NCBI GenBank assembly: GCA_934662505.1
Contig: CAKUKE010000013.1
Location: 3,060-67,059 of the forward strand
DNA from: an uncultured Clostridia bacterium
GTDB taxonomy: Bacteria; Bacillota; Clostridia; Christensenellales; Aristaeellaceae
Direction of reading: 5' to 3'
Length of the DNA stretch: 64,000 nt
Below, piece after piece: positions 8,768 through 16,995 of the stretch. The stretch's first letter is position 1, and each line of letters begins with the position of its first letter. The notes beneath the pieces are model-generated. The model saw only the letters and a program-made list of their open reading frames with translations. It was not told the origin of the DNA and did no database searches. Both the position numbers and the translations under genes were made by a program.

Positions 8768-9478
8768 TTAACGGACGAACAGCTGTGTGACGTACACGTA
8801 TCCGTTATCATCCACCCATACGCCGATGCCGACCTTCTGCCACTGGGCGCCCAGAATGTTGGTTCGGTGGCCGTCGCTGGATATGAAGGCGGCCTGCGCT
8901 TTTTCCACCGTGGCATGGTGCGCGATGTTTTCACCCACGCTGACGAACGCATAGCCGTTGGCGCGGAGCATGTCCGCAGCGCGTCCCAGTGTGGGGGAAT
9001 GATGGGCGAAATAATGGTTGTCGTTCATGTCCCTGGACTTCATCCGTGCCAGTGCGGACAGGGCGGGATCGGCGGTCAGCGCCGGCAGATTGTGCGCCGC
9101 CCGATCCTGATTCAGCAAATTCAATGCTTTTTGCTCTTGCGCAACGTATGATTCCGTAGTATAATGCCCAGTGCTTTCGGGTGTGGACGCAGGCGTCCTG
9201 ACAGGCGCGGCGGTCGCGGTGCACCCGGACGTGCCCGGGCAGGGTGTGGCAGCGGGCTGGGCTGTGGCAGCCGGAATGGCGGTGTAGAACAGACTGGCGC
9301 ACACGTCGCACGTCCGGCAGGAAGCGCCGTCCGCACAGATGCCGCATGCAAGAGGGCAGGAGACCGGAGCGCAGGGACGGCTGGTCGCCGTCGGCGAACA
9401 GGACTGCGCCAGACCGCTGCCTGTCAGCAGCGCGACGGTCAGGGTCAGACAGAGAGCAAAGGTGATTCTTTTCATCAT
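8768..9478 (-). CDS. Secreted CAP/SCP-domain protein, YkwD-like
   Basis: A 236-residue exported protein. It has a signal peptide (basic start, hydrophobic core to about residue 24). A Cys-rich region with about ten Cys spans residues 26-60, a Thr/Ala/Pro-rich spacer follows, and a C-terminal CAP domain starts at about residue 115. The domain shows the family's conserved residues in FAHHSPTLG, VGENIA and SSDGHRTNIL. Bacterial proteins of this type are often spore-associated or cell-surface proteins; the biochemical function is unsettled. The start at 9478 has GGAGG five bases before the ATG; an upstream in-frame ATG at 9499 lies before that site. An inverted repeat overlaps its promoter. The Cys-rich segment could bind metal or form disulfides. 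Confidence 0.88.
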   Translation of the reverse strand: MMKRITFALCLTLTVALLTGSGLAQSCSPTATSRPCAPVSCPLACGICADGASCRTCDVCASLFYTAIPAATAQPAATPCPGTSGCTATAAPVRTPASTPESTGHYTTESYVAQEQKALNLLNQDRAAHNLPALTADPALSALARMKSRDMNDNHYFAHHSPTLGRAADMLRANGYAFVSVGENIAHHATVEKAQAAFISSDGHRTNILGAQWQKVGIGVWVDDNGYVYVTQLFVR

Positions 9479-9500
9479 TGGTTCCTCCATATTAAGCAAG

Positions 9501-9527
9501 TATTACGATCGCAACAAAATCGTAATA
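9501..9527. promoter_or_regulatory. Perfect 9-bp inverted repeat, possible operator
   Basis: TATTACGAT (9501-9509) and ATCGTAATA (9519-9527), separated by nine bases. The right half covers the -10 region of the minus-strand CAP-gene promoter, a position typical for a repressor site. Confidence 0.5.
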
Positions 9528-9547
9528 TATATACAAGAAATTGTCAA
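9519..9547 (-). promoter_or_regulatory. Sigma-A promoter of the CAP-domain gene
   Basis: Read on the minus strand: TTGACA (9547-9542), 17-bp spacer, TACGAT (9524-9519). Confidence 0.6.
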
Positions 9548-9605
9548 ATAAATTGGAAAAAGGCTGGAAAGGCTTTTTTTCCCAAATAGGGGAGGTCGGT
9601 TTTTG

Positions 9606-9995
9606 ATGGCGCTGATGAAATGCCCTCGCTGCGAACTGAACTACATTCAGGAGGGCGAGGGGTACTGCAAGATCTGCAAACGTGAAATGAAGGGCGAAAA
9701 GCCCCGCGAGGAGATAGAAATGTGCACGATCTGCAACGAGCATCCCGTGATGCCCGGCAAGGATGTGTGCGTGTTCTGCTATAAGGAAATGGAAAAACGG
9801 GAGGAAGAGCCCGAAGCGCAGGAACGCATTTCCGTGGATGTGGGGATCGACCCGGTAAGCACCATGGAGGAGATCGTTCCGGATCTGGGCGACGATATCC
9901 CCAACCGGGAATACCATGAGATCGAAACGGATCTTTCTCTGGACGCGATGGGCGACGAGGAAGCGGAAGACGACGGCGATGAAGACGAAGAGTGA
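9606..9995 (+). CDS. Zinc-ribbon protein with acidic tail, function unknown
   Basis: About 129 residues. The first half has four CxxC knuckles (CPRC, CKIC, CTIC, CVFC), forming two four-Cys zinc-ribbon-like units. The second half is very acidic and ends in a run of Asp/Glu. I use the ATG at 9606 with GGGGAGG 9-10 bases upstream; a TTG at 9603 and an ATG at 9615 are alternatives. It ends three bases before the phosphoesterase start, so the two are surely translated from one message. The form suggests a nucleic-acid or protein adaptor, but no specific family was recognised. Confidence 0.85.
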   Translation: MALMKCPRCELNYIQEGEGYCKICKREMKGEKPREEIEMCTICNEHPVMPGKDVCVFCYKEMEKREEEPEAQERISVDVGIDPVSTMEEIVPDLGDDIPNREYHEIETDLSLDAMGDEEAEDDGDEDEE

Positions 9996-9998
9996 AGC

Positions 9999-10721
9999 AT
10001 GAAGATATATGCCATCGGTGATCTGCACCTGCCGGGCGGGGATGAAAAGCCCATGAGCGTGTTCGGCGCGCATTGGGAGGGGCATTTTGAAAAAATCTGC
10101 GCCGACTGGCGGCGGCAGGTGACCGAGGGAGACGTTGTGCTTCTGCCGGGCGACCTGAGCTGGGCGATGCAGGTGGAGCAGGCGCTGCCCGACCTGAACG
10201 CCGTGGGCGCGCTGCCGGGGCGGAAAATCATCCTGCGGGGAAATCATGATTACTGGTGGTGCGGCATCACCCGGCTGCGGGAAATGCTGCCCGCGGGCAT
10301 GTACGCGCTGCAGAACGACGCCATGCTGCTGGACGGGGTAGCCTTCTGCGGCTCGCGGGGATGGGCGATCCCTGATCCGGGAGATGCGGAAAATGAAAAG
10401 ATTTATGCGCGCGAACTGATCCGGCTGAAAATGTCGCTGGAGCAGGCGGCACGGCTGGGCGCGGCGCGGACGGTGGCCATGATGCACTATCCGCCCCTGA
10501 ACGAACGCCACGGCGATACGCCTGTGTCTCAGCTGCTGGAGGCGTACGGGGTGTCGGACGTGGTGTACGGTCATCTCCATGGCCCGTCGCTCAAGGGCGC
10601 CTTTACCGGAGAAAGAAAGGGGATCCGCTACTATTGCGTGTCCTGCGACGGGCTGGGTTTCCGCCTTCGCCAGCTGGCAGAAATATCGGATAAAACTGGA
10701 AAAGTGGAGACTAAAGCCTGA
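9999..10721 (+). CDS. Calcineurin-like metallophosphoesterase
   Basis: A 240-residue cytoplasmic phosphoesterase with all binuclear-metal motifs in order: GDLH (residues 7-10), GDLSW, GNHD, HYPP and GHLHG. Substrate is not evident; relatives include nucleotide phosphodiesterases and uncharacterised hydrolases. It has no signal peptide or extra domain. It lies three bases downstream of the zinc-ribbon gene with only a weak ribosome-binding site, so translational coupling is likely. Two terminators in tandem follow. Confidence 0.92.
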   Translation: MKIYAIGDLHLPGGDEKPMSVFGAHWEGHFEKICADWRRQVTEGDVVLLPGDLSWAMQVEQALPDLNAVGALPGRKIILRGNHDYWWCGITRLREMLPAGMYALQNDAMLLDGVAFCGSRGWAIPDPGDAENEKIYARELIRLKMSLEQAARLGAARTVAMMHYPPLNERHGDTPVSQLLEAYGVSDVVYGHLHGPSLKGAFTGERKGIRYYCVSCDGLGFRLRQLAEISDKTGKVETKA

Positions 10722-10755
10722 TACGAAAGGGTAAAATGGATAACATACCCATACG

Positions 10756-10778
10756 GACGCTTAAAAAAGCGTCTTTTT
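10756..10778 (+). terminator. Intrinsic terminator
   Basis: GACGCTT stem (10756-10762 with 10767-10773), AAAA loop, TTTTT. Confidence 0.85.
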
Positions 10779-10816
10779 GATTATAAAGTGGTTTTTATAT
10801 GCCGGGTTGTGGCGAG

Positions 10817-10848
10817 ACGGCGTTTCAAGGGATGGAACGCCGTTTTTT
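10817..10848 (+). terminator. Second tandem terminator
   Basis: ACGGCGTT stem (10817-10824 with 10836-10843), then TTTTTT. The stretch 10849-11088 that follows has no credible gene; it is AT-rich and holds a hairpin (11057-11064 with 11073-11080) just upstream of the mraZ promoter. Confidence 0.75.
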
Positions 10849-11088
10849 GTTTTGCAGCGGAAGAAACAGCCGAAGAAAAAAGACATAAATATGAAGTATA
10901 TTTTCATCATGGTGAACAAAAAAAGAATGCGAAAGTCATGCAAAATGACTGTTTTGCGTGCTGAGTAAGCAGAAGATCGGCTGTATTGAAAAGAGAATAA
11001 GGGAACGGGCGTTTCTGAAAAAGAATGAATATGACGAAAATGTTACAAAAGAAAGCCCCAAAGGGATACCGTCCTTTGGGAAGGACGC

Positions 11089-11117
11089 TTGCAAATTGCG
11101 TTGGAGTGTCATAAAAT
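11089..11117 (+). promoter_or_regulatory. Sigma-A promoter of the division cluster
   Basis: TTGCAA (11089-11094), 17-bp spacer, TAAAAT (11112-11117). Transcription would start near 11124. Confidence 0.7.
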
Positions 11118-11136
11118 GGTGTCCGAAAGGCATGAA

Positions 11137-11173
11137 GTGGTGAATTTGTGGCGATAGAGGGTGGAGAACGTGG
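11137..11173 (+). promoter_or_regulatory. Candidate MraZ-binding GTGG repeats
   Basis: GTGG occurs at 11137, 11148, 11161 and 11170, at 9-13-base steps, between the promoter and the mraZ coding region. MraZ represses its own operon through closely spaced TGG-containing direct repeats, so position and spacing fit. The last two copies overlap the ribosome-binding site and start codon. Confidence 0.45.
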
Positions 11174-11709
11174 CAGACGAGGAGAAGCGGCTTAACGGCG
11201 CCGACGAACAGCCGTCGTCTTCCGCGCTGCCGGAGAACGGGGAGACGGTATCCGTCGATCTGGGCTTTACCGGCAACTACACCCACGGTATGGATGCGAA
11301 GGGGCGTCTGATCGTCCCCGCTGCCTTCCGCGAAGGGCTTGGCCGGAAATTCGCCGTGTGCCTTTCGCCGGATTTCAAAAGCGTGGCGCTTTACCCCTTG
11401 AAAGCGTGGGTCAGCCGCCGGGATGAATACATTGCGCTGTGCGCCCGGGACGCGACCATGCGGCGTGTGCTGGATCAGTTTACCAAGTACAGCTACGTGG
11501 ACAGCGAAATGGACGGGCAGGGCCGTCTGCTCCTGCCCAGCGTGCTGCGCGGACGGTTTCTGGCCGACAGCAGGGAAGTGGACGTGAACGGCTCCTACGA
11601 TCACATCGTGGTGGAGGACAGCCGCAGAAGCCGTCAGGAAGACGAAGACTTTGAACGGGATTTTGACGACGTGCTGCGCATGATCGCCAGTGTGCAGAAA
11701 AACGGATAA
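11170..11709 (+). CDS. mraZ: MraZ, transcriptional regulator of the division cluster, with N-terminal extension
   Basis: SpoVT/AbrB-fold DNA-binding protein that controls the mra/dcw operon. Both hallmark repeats are present: MDAKGRLIVPAAFRE and DGQGRLLLPSVL. I start at GTG 11170 (179 residues), with GGTGGAG just upstream; GTG 11161 is an alternative. Ordinary MraZ is about 140-150 residues and begins at the equivalent of GFTGNYTHGMDAKGR. Here about 32 acidic, Ser/Glu-rich residues precede that point, and no ATG or GTG lies closer in the frame. A charged C-terminal extension is also present. rsmH, the usual next gene, is missing. Confidence 0.93.
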   Translation: MADEEKRLNGADEQPSSSALPENGETVSVDLGFTGNYTHGMDAKGRLIVPAAFREGLGRKFAVCLSPDFKSVALYPLKAWVSRRDEYIALCARDATMRRVLDQFTKYSYVDSEMDGQGRLLLPSVLRGRFLADSREVDVNGSYDHIVVEDSRRSRQEDEDFERDFDDVLRMIASVQKNG

Positions 11710-11745
11710 AGGTTCTATTACGCGGAGAAGGGAGGATATAATACC

Positions 11746-12297
11746 GTGTCCCAGACCAAAAACATGAACGGTTACGCCATGGCGGGCGGCCAATGGGCGG
11801 CGGATGATTATTTCGCCGTGCGCGACAGCGTATACGTACCCGACGGCGAAGCGGGCACGGACGGCGCCTCCTGTTTCCGCGCCCAGCCCCGGCGCCGCGC
11901 GGTGCGGCAGGGTGCAAGGCCTACCATGACGCTGCGCAGCGTGGTTATTTTCCTCTCTGCGGTCAGTCTGGTGTGCAGCGCCAGCGTGCTCTATGCGCTG
12001 CACGGACGGAAAAACGTGTCTCAGGACATCAGCCGCATGCGTCAGAGCATGAACCAGACGCAGCGGGATAACGAGCAGCTGGCGCTGGAGGTGGCCGAGG
12101 CGCGGGACGCCTCCCGGGTGTGCTATCTGGCGGTCAACGAATTGGGCATGATTGCCTCCGAGGAAGCGCGGACGCGCTTCATTTACGTGCCTGAAATCGA
12201 GCAGTTCACAAAGGCGGAAGATATGGAAACGCAATTCTCCGCCGCTGGACAGGGAACTGCTCCCGGCGCGCAGGGACAACTGGCGGGCAGCCGCTGA
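11746..12297 (+). CDS. ftsL: FtsL-like division protein
   Basis: About 183 residues, assigned mainly by position and topology. A long basic N-terminal cytoplasmic part (residues 1-60) precedes one membrane segment (about 62-84, VVIFLSAVSLVCSASVLYAL). An extracytoplasmic coiled coil follows (about 90-120), then a C-terminal tail. This is the layout of FtsL, the small division protein that pairs with DivIB/DivIC and supports FtsW-FtsI. The start is a GTG with GGGAGG about ten bases upstream. Sequence similarity within FtsL is always weak, so the name is an inference from context. Confidence 0.75.
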   Translation: MSQTKNMNGYAMAGGQWAADDYFAVRDSVYVPDGEAGTDGASCFRAQPRRRAVRQGARPTMTLRSVVIFLSAVSLVCSASVLYALHGRKNVSQDISRMRQSMNQTQRDNEQLALEVAEARDASRVCYLAVNELGMIASEEARTRFIYVPEIEQFTKAEDMETQFSAAGQGTAPGAQGQLAGSR

Positions 12298-12333
12298 ACG
12301 CGTTTCCTCCCTTTCGTCAGAAAAGGAGGGTCT

Positions 12334-14469
12334 ATGCGCACGGAACTGAAGACGAGAAAGCGACTGGCTGCCGTGATGGCCGCCATGTCGCTGCTCTTTG
12401 CGTTGGTGGGAATTCGCATCGGCGACCTGACGCTGGTGGAGGGCGAGGCGCTTACCGCCCGCGGCGTGCGGCAGTGGACCCGGGAAGGGGTGGTGGCCGC
12501 CCGGCGGGGAAGCGTGGTGGACAGCGAGGGCAGAGTGCTGGCCATGTCGGCCACGGCATATCAGATCACCGTGAACCCGCAGACGGTCAAGGATCCCGAG
12601 GCACTGGCCCGCATCCTTGCCCCGCTGATCGGCATATCGGAGGAGACCATTGCGCAGCGGGCGGCCAGAAAAGGGGTGGCTTCCGTCATTCTGAAGCGGC
12701 AGGCGTCCCGGGAAACGGTGGATGCGATCCGGGCGCTGCGGCAGACGGATGAAAGCGCGGCTGCGGCTCTTCGCGGCGTATCCTTCGACGAGGATGTGCG
12801 GCGCTGGTATCCCCGTGGCGCATTCCTCACGCAGGTGCTGGGACTGACCAATGTGGATCAGGTCGGGCAAAGCGGGCTGGAAATGGTGTATGAGGATACC
12901 CTTCGGGGCGTTCCCGGCGTGCTGAAGACCGAGGTGGACGCCCGGGCGCGGCTTTTGCCCGACGGAAAAACCAGCTACATCCCTGCCCAGAGCGGTCATA
13001 CCCTGCAATTGACCGTCAACGCGGATATTCAGGCCATTGTGGAGAAGGCGGCGCGGGAATGTCTGGAGGTCAATCAGGCGCGGGCGGTGCAGTGCGTGGT
13101 GATGGATCCCAACACCGGCGCGGTGCTGGCCATGTGCATGAAGCCGGATTACGATCTGAACGACCCGCCCAGAAATGACGTGGAAAAACTGCAGGAACTG
13201 ATGCGCATCACCGCAGTGACGGATGTGTACGAGCCAGGCTCCACCCTGAAAATGCTGACCTGCGCCGCGGCGTTGGACAGTGAAAACGCCACCGTGGACA
13301 GCCCGTTCACCTGTACCGGGTCGATCCGGGTGGACGGCGACACCATTCGCTGCTGGAAAAAAAGTCACGGTCATCAGACGCTGCGGGAGGGACTGGCCAA
13401 CAGCTGCAATCCCGTGTTCGTGACGCTGGCATTGCGCATGGGAACGGATACCCTCTACCGTTATCTGGAGGCCTTCGGGCTGGGACGCAGGACGGGCATC
13501 GGTCTGCCCGGGGAGAGCGGCGGTCTGCTCATCAGCCGCAAAAACGTGCGGCGGGTGGATCTGGCGCGCATCGGGTTCGGACAGAGCGTGGCGGTAACGC
13601 CCATCCAGCTGTTGACCGCGGCCTGCGCGGTGGTGAACGGGGGACGGTTGATGAAACCCTACGTGGTCCAAGGCATTCTGGACGAGAGGGGCGACGTGCT
13701 GGAAAGCACCCTGCCGCAGGTGGTGGCGCAGCCCATCCGGGAGGAAACCTCCGCCGTGATGCGGGATCTGCTTTTGAACGTGGTGGAAAACGGCGGCGGT
13801 AAAAACGGCGGGGTGGAAGGATACCGGGTGGGCGGCAAAACGGGAACGGCGCAGGTGTATAAGGACGGGCGGGTGGCGCGGGATGTGCACATCGGCTCCT
13901 TTATCGGCTTTGCGCCCATGGACGCGCCGCGCATCGCCGTGCTTTTGACGGTGCACGAGGCGCAGGTGCCCGTGGACTACGGCAGTACCACGGCTGCCCC
14001 TTTTGCCCGGCAGATTCTGGAGGAGGCGCTTCCGTGCCTTGGCATTGAGAAAACGCAGCCGGACGCAACGGCCGCGCCGGATGCCCGGGTGCCCGACGTG
14101 ACGGGGCTTTCCCTGAAAGAAGCGAAAAAGGTACTTGCACAGTCGGGCTTTTTGTGCGAAAATGACGGACAGAGCGACCGGGTGACCGCTCAGGCGCCCG
14201 CGGCGGGCGCGACCCTGACGCAGGGGGGCAGCGTGATGCTGTATACCTATGAACAGACCCCTGTTCAGGCCATGGAACTGGTATCCGTGCCGGATGTGCG
14301 CGGCATGTCGGTGACGGAGGCCAGCCGGGTGCTCAGAGCCAGAGGATTTGTGATGAAAATGGAGGGCAGCGGGCTGGCCTGCGGCCAGTCCCTGGGGGCG
14401 GACACGTTTGCGCCTCCCGGAGCGGAGATTACCGTAACGTTCCGGCTACCCGATCATGAGGAGGACTGA
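12334..14469 (+). CDS. Class B penicillin-binding protein with two PASTA domains (FtsI/SpoVD type)
   Basis: Septal peptidoglycan D,D-transpeptidase, 711 residues. An N-terminal membrane anchor (about 12-30) is followed by the dimerisation domain. The transpeptidase domain has STLK (Ser303, Lys306), SCN (357-359) and KTG (502-504). Two C-terminal PASTA domains lie at about 583-640 and 648-707. This combination occurs in Bacillota PBP2B and the sporulation enzyme SpoVD. Since murE follows directly, as spoVD-murE does in Bacillus, the protein could serve division, cortex synthesis, or both. AAAAGGAGG precedes the ATG. High certainty of family, moderate of exact role. Confidence 0.95.
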   Translation: MRTELKTRKRLAAVMAAMSLLFALVGIRIGDLTLVEGEALTARGVRQWTREGVVAARRGSVVDSEGRVLAMSATAYQITVNPQTVKDPEALARILAPLIGISEETIAQRAARKGVASVILKRQASRETVDAIRALRQTDESAAAALRGVSFDEDVRRWYPRGAFLTQVLGLTNVDQVGQSGLEMVYEDTLRGVPGVLKTEVDARARLLPDGKTSYIPAQSGHTLQLTVNADIQAIVEKAARECLEVNQARAVQCVVMDPNTGAVLAMCMKPDYDLNDPPRNDVEKLQELMRITAVTDVYEPGSTLKMLTCAAALDSENATVDSPFTCTGSIRVDGDTIRCWKKSHGHQTLREGLANSCNPVFVTLALRMGTDTLYRYLEAFGLGRRTGIGLPGESGGLLISRKNVRRVDLARIGFGQSVAVTPIQLLTAACAVVNGGRLMKPYVVQGILDERGDVLESTLPQVVAQPIREETSAVMRDLLLNVVENGGGKNGGVEGYRVGGKTGTAQVYKDGRVARDVHIGSFIGFAPMDAPRIAVLLTVHEAQVPVDYGSTTAAPFARQILEEALPCLGIEKTQPDATAAPDARVPDVTGLSLKEAKKVLAQSGFLCENDGQSDRVTAQAPAAGATLTQGGSVMLYTYEQTPVQAMELVSVPDVRGMSVTEASRVLRARGFVMKMEGSGLACGQSLGADTFAPPGAEITVTFRLPDHEED

Positions 14470-14472
14470 AGC

Positions 14473-15930
14473 ATGCTTTTATCGACGCTGATGGAAAAAA
14501 CGGGTCTGACGGCGCTGGAGCGGCGGGGCGACTGCGAAATTACGGATCTGTCCATGGACAGCCGCAGAAAAATGCCCGGCGCGCTGTTTTTCTGCGTTTC
14601 CGGCGCCCGTTTTGACGGTCATGCTTTCGCACGGCAGGCGGTGGAAAACGGCGCGGCCGCGCTGGTGGTGGAACGTTTTCTGGACGATCTGTCCGTGCCG
14701 CAGGTGCGGGTGGAAAACACTCGCCGGGTCATGCCCGGACTGGCCGCGGTCTTTTTCGGCGAGCCGGCAAAGAAGCTGCGGATGCTGGGGGTGACGGGAA
14801 CCAAGGGCAAAACCACCACCAGTTATCTGGTCAAGGCCATTATGGAGGAAGCGGGCATTTCCTGCGGCCTGATCGGCACCACCGGCAACATGATCGGCGA
14901 GCGATACCTGAAAAGCGAGTTTACCACGCCCGAGCCCATCGAACTGCACCGCACCCTCCGGCAGATGGTGGATGAAGGGGTGCAGGCGGTGAGCATGGAA
15001 GTGTCCGCGCATGCGCTGGCCATGGGACGGCTGGAGGGGGTGCATTTTGAAGCAGGCTGCTATACCAACCTGTCGCAGGATCATCTGGATTATTTCGGCA
15101 CCATGGAAAAATACTTTGCCTGCAAAAAATCGTTTTTTACGCCAAAGTGGATCGACAACGCGGCGATCAATGCCGATGAAGAAACCTCCGGCGAGATTCT
15201 CCGCGATATTCAGGTGCCCCGGGTGACCTACGGTATCTGCGCCAATGCGGATCTGTACGCAAGGGATATTGAAATCACGGAAAACGGCGTAAGCTTTCTG
15301 GTGAAGCTGCGTGGGCTGCATGAATATCCCGTTCATCTGCAGCTGACGGGCATGTTCAACGTGTACAACGCGCTGGCGGCGTTTTCCATGGCGCTGATGG
15401 CGGGGGTGGAGCCGGAGGTGATCACCCGCGCGCTGGCCGGGGTGCGTTCAGTGCCCGGCCGTGCAGAAATGCTGGATACCGGGACGACCTACAAGGTGCT
15501 GCTGGACTATTCCCATTCTCCGGACGCGCTGGAAAACATTCTGACCACGGTGCGGGAGTTTGCCCGGGGCCGGGTGGTGGTGCTTTTCGGCTGCGGGGGA
15601 GACCGGGATCGGCTCAAGCGGCCCATCATGGGCGAAATTGCCGGACGGCTGGCAGATTATACCATCCTGACCAGCGATAATCCCCGCACGGAGGATCCCA
15701 TGGTCATTCTGTCGGAGATCGAGGAGGGAATCCGGCGCACGTCCGGGCAGTATACCGTGATCGAGAACCGCCGGGACGCCATCCGTCACGCGCTGGAGAC
15801 AGGGCGTGAGGGCGACGTGATCGTGCTGGCCGGCAAGGGGCATGAGACCTATCAGGAGATATGCGGCGTGAAGCGCCCCTTCAATGAAAAGGTGGTCGTG
15901 CGGGAACTGCTGGAGGAAATGAACCGCTGA
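14473..15930 (+). CDS. murE: UDP-MurNAc-L-Ala-D-Glu: meso-diaminopimelate ligase
   Basis: Adds the third stem-peptide residue during cytoplasmic peptidoglycan precursor synthesis. It is 485 residues with the Mur-ligase ATP site GTKGKTTT near 113 and the central and C-terminal ligase domains. The substrate-selecting motif reads DNPR (SDNPRTEDP), which marks meso-diaminopimelate rather than L-lysine. The ATG follows GAGGAGG by seven bases and starts three bases after the penicillin-binding protein stops. The next cluster gene is mraY; murF, which would normally sit between them, is absent. Confidence 0.97.
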   Translation: MLLSTLMEKTGLTALERRGDCEITDLSMDSRRKMPGALFFCVSGARFDGHAFARQAVENGAAALVVERFLDDLSVPQVRVENTRRVMPGLAAVFFGEPAKKLRMLGVTGTKGKTTTSYLVKAIMEEAGISCGLIGTTGNMIGERYLKSEFTTPEPIELHRTLRQMVDEGVQAVSMEVSAHALAMGRLEGVHFEAGCYTNLSQDHLDYFGTMEKYFACKKSFFTPKWIDNAAINADEETSGEILRDIQVPRVTYGICANADLYARDIEITENGVSFLVKLRGLHEYPVHLQLTGMFNVYNALAAFSMALMAGVEPEVITRALAGVRSVPGRAEMLDTGTTYKVLLDYSHSPDALENILTTVREFARGRVVVLFGCGGDRDRLKRPIMGEIAGRLADYTILTSDNPRTEDPMVILSEIEEGIRRTSGQYTVIENRRDAIRHALETGREGDVIVLAGKGHETYQEICGVKRPFNEKVVVRELLEEMNR

Positions 15931-15963
15931 TTTTCAAAAACAGCACAAAGGAGCCTTGCAAGT

Positions 15964-16977
15964 ATGTATGCCGTCAATCTGATCTGTCTGGGAAGCGCTG
16001 TGGCCGTGGTGTGGCTGCTGATGCCTGTGCTTTTGCCGAAGCTGAAGAAAATGAAGTTCGGTCAGACCATCTACGATCTGGGACCGCAGAGCCATAAGGC
16101 CAAGCAGGGTACGCCCAATATGGGCGGTCTGCTCATCGGTCTGGGTACGGTGGCTGCGTCCGTGGGGGCGGCGGTGTACCTGACCCGTACGGGTCGGGAA
16201 GCGTTCCCCTTCTGGTCGCTGGAAAACCCGCTGTTTGCCCTTCTGTTCGTGGCGCTGGGGAGCATGGCCATCGGCTTCACGGACGACTATATCAAGGACG
16301 TGAAAAAGCGGCACGACGGTCTGTCGCCCATTCAGAAAATCATCGGTCAGCTGCTGGTGGGCGCGGTGTTTTCCTTTTACTGCTATTACTATAAGGGCAG
16401 TGCGATCTATGTGCCGTTTACGGATCTGAAATGGAATCTGGGCATTTTCTACGTGCCGGTCATGACCCTGCTTGTCATGTTCATGACCAACAGCGCCAAC
16501 CTGCAGGACGGCCTGGACGGTCTATTGTCCACGGTGACGGGCGTGGGGATGATCGGCTTCGGGGTCATCGGCATGCTGCTGCCCGGCGGAGGCAACCTGA
16601 TCCTCTCGGCCTGCGCCTACGCCCTGTGCGGCGGGTGCTGCGGCTTTCTCCGCTACAATGCGTACCCCGCCCGCATTTTCATGGGCGACACGGGGAGCAT
16701 GTTCATCGGCGGCATGATGGTGGGTCTGGCCATGCTGATGCGGATGGAGTTCCTGCTGCTGCTGCTCTGCTTCACCTGCATTCTGTCCTCCCTGTCGGTG
16801 ATGCTGCAGGTGACCTATTTTAAGCTGACCCACGGGAAGCGCATTTTCAAAATGTCGCCTATTCACCATCATTTTGAACTGTGCGGCATGAAGGAGACCC
16901 AGATCGTATGGATGTACGCCGCGGTGGAGATCGTTTTGTCCGCGCTGGCGGTCTGGTCGGTCTCCGGCCTGTTTTGA
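15964..16977 (+). CDS. mraY: Phospho-MurNAc-pentapeptide transferase
   Basis: Integral membrane enzyme that transfers phospho-MurNAc-pentapeptide to undecaprenyl phosphate, making lipid I. It is 337 residues with about ten hydrophobic segments. Family motifs are clear: HKAKQGTPNMGG near 44-55, the acidic FTDDYIKDVKK, NLQDGLDGL, MGDTGS, and the HHHFE motif near the C terminus. It lies between murE and murD as in most Bacillota clusters. An AAAGGAG ribosome-binding site is ten bases before the ATG. Confidence 0.97.
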   Translation: MYAVNLICLGSAVAVVWLLMPVLLPKLKKMKFGQTIYDLGPQSHKAKQGTPNMGGLLIGLGTVAASVGAAVYLTRTGREAFPFWSLENPLFALLFVALGSMAIGFTDDYIKDVKKRHDGLSPIQKIIGQLLVGAVFSFYCYYYKGSAIYVPFTDLKWNLGIFYVPVMTLLVMFMTNSANLQDGLDGLLSTVTGVGMIGFGVIGMLLPGGGNLILSACAYALCGGCCGFLRYNAYPARIFMGDTGSMFIGGMMVGLAMLMRMEFLLLLLCFTCILSSLSVMLQVTYFKLTHGKRIFKMSPIHHHFELCGMKETQIVWMYAAVEIVLSALAVWSVSGLF

Positions 16978-16995
16978 AAAAAGAAGGCGGAAAAA

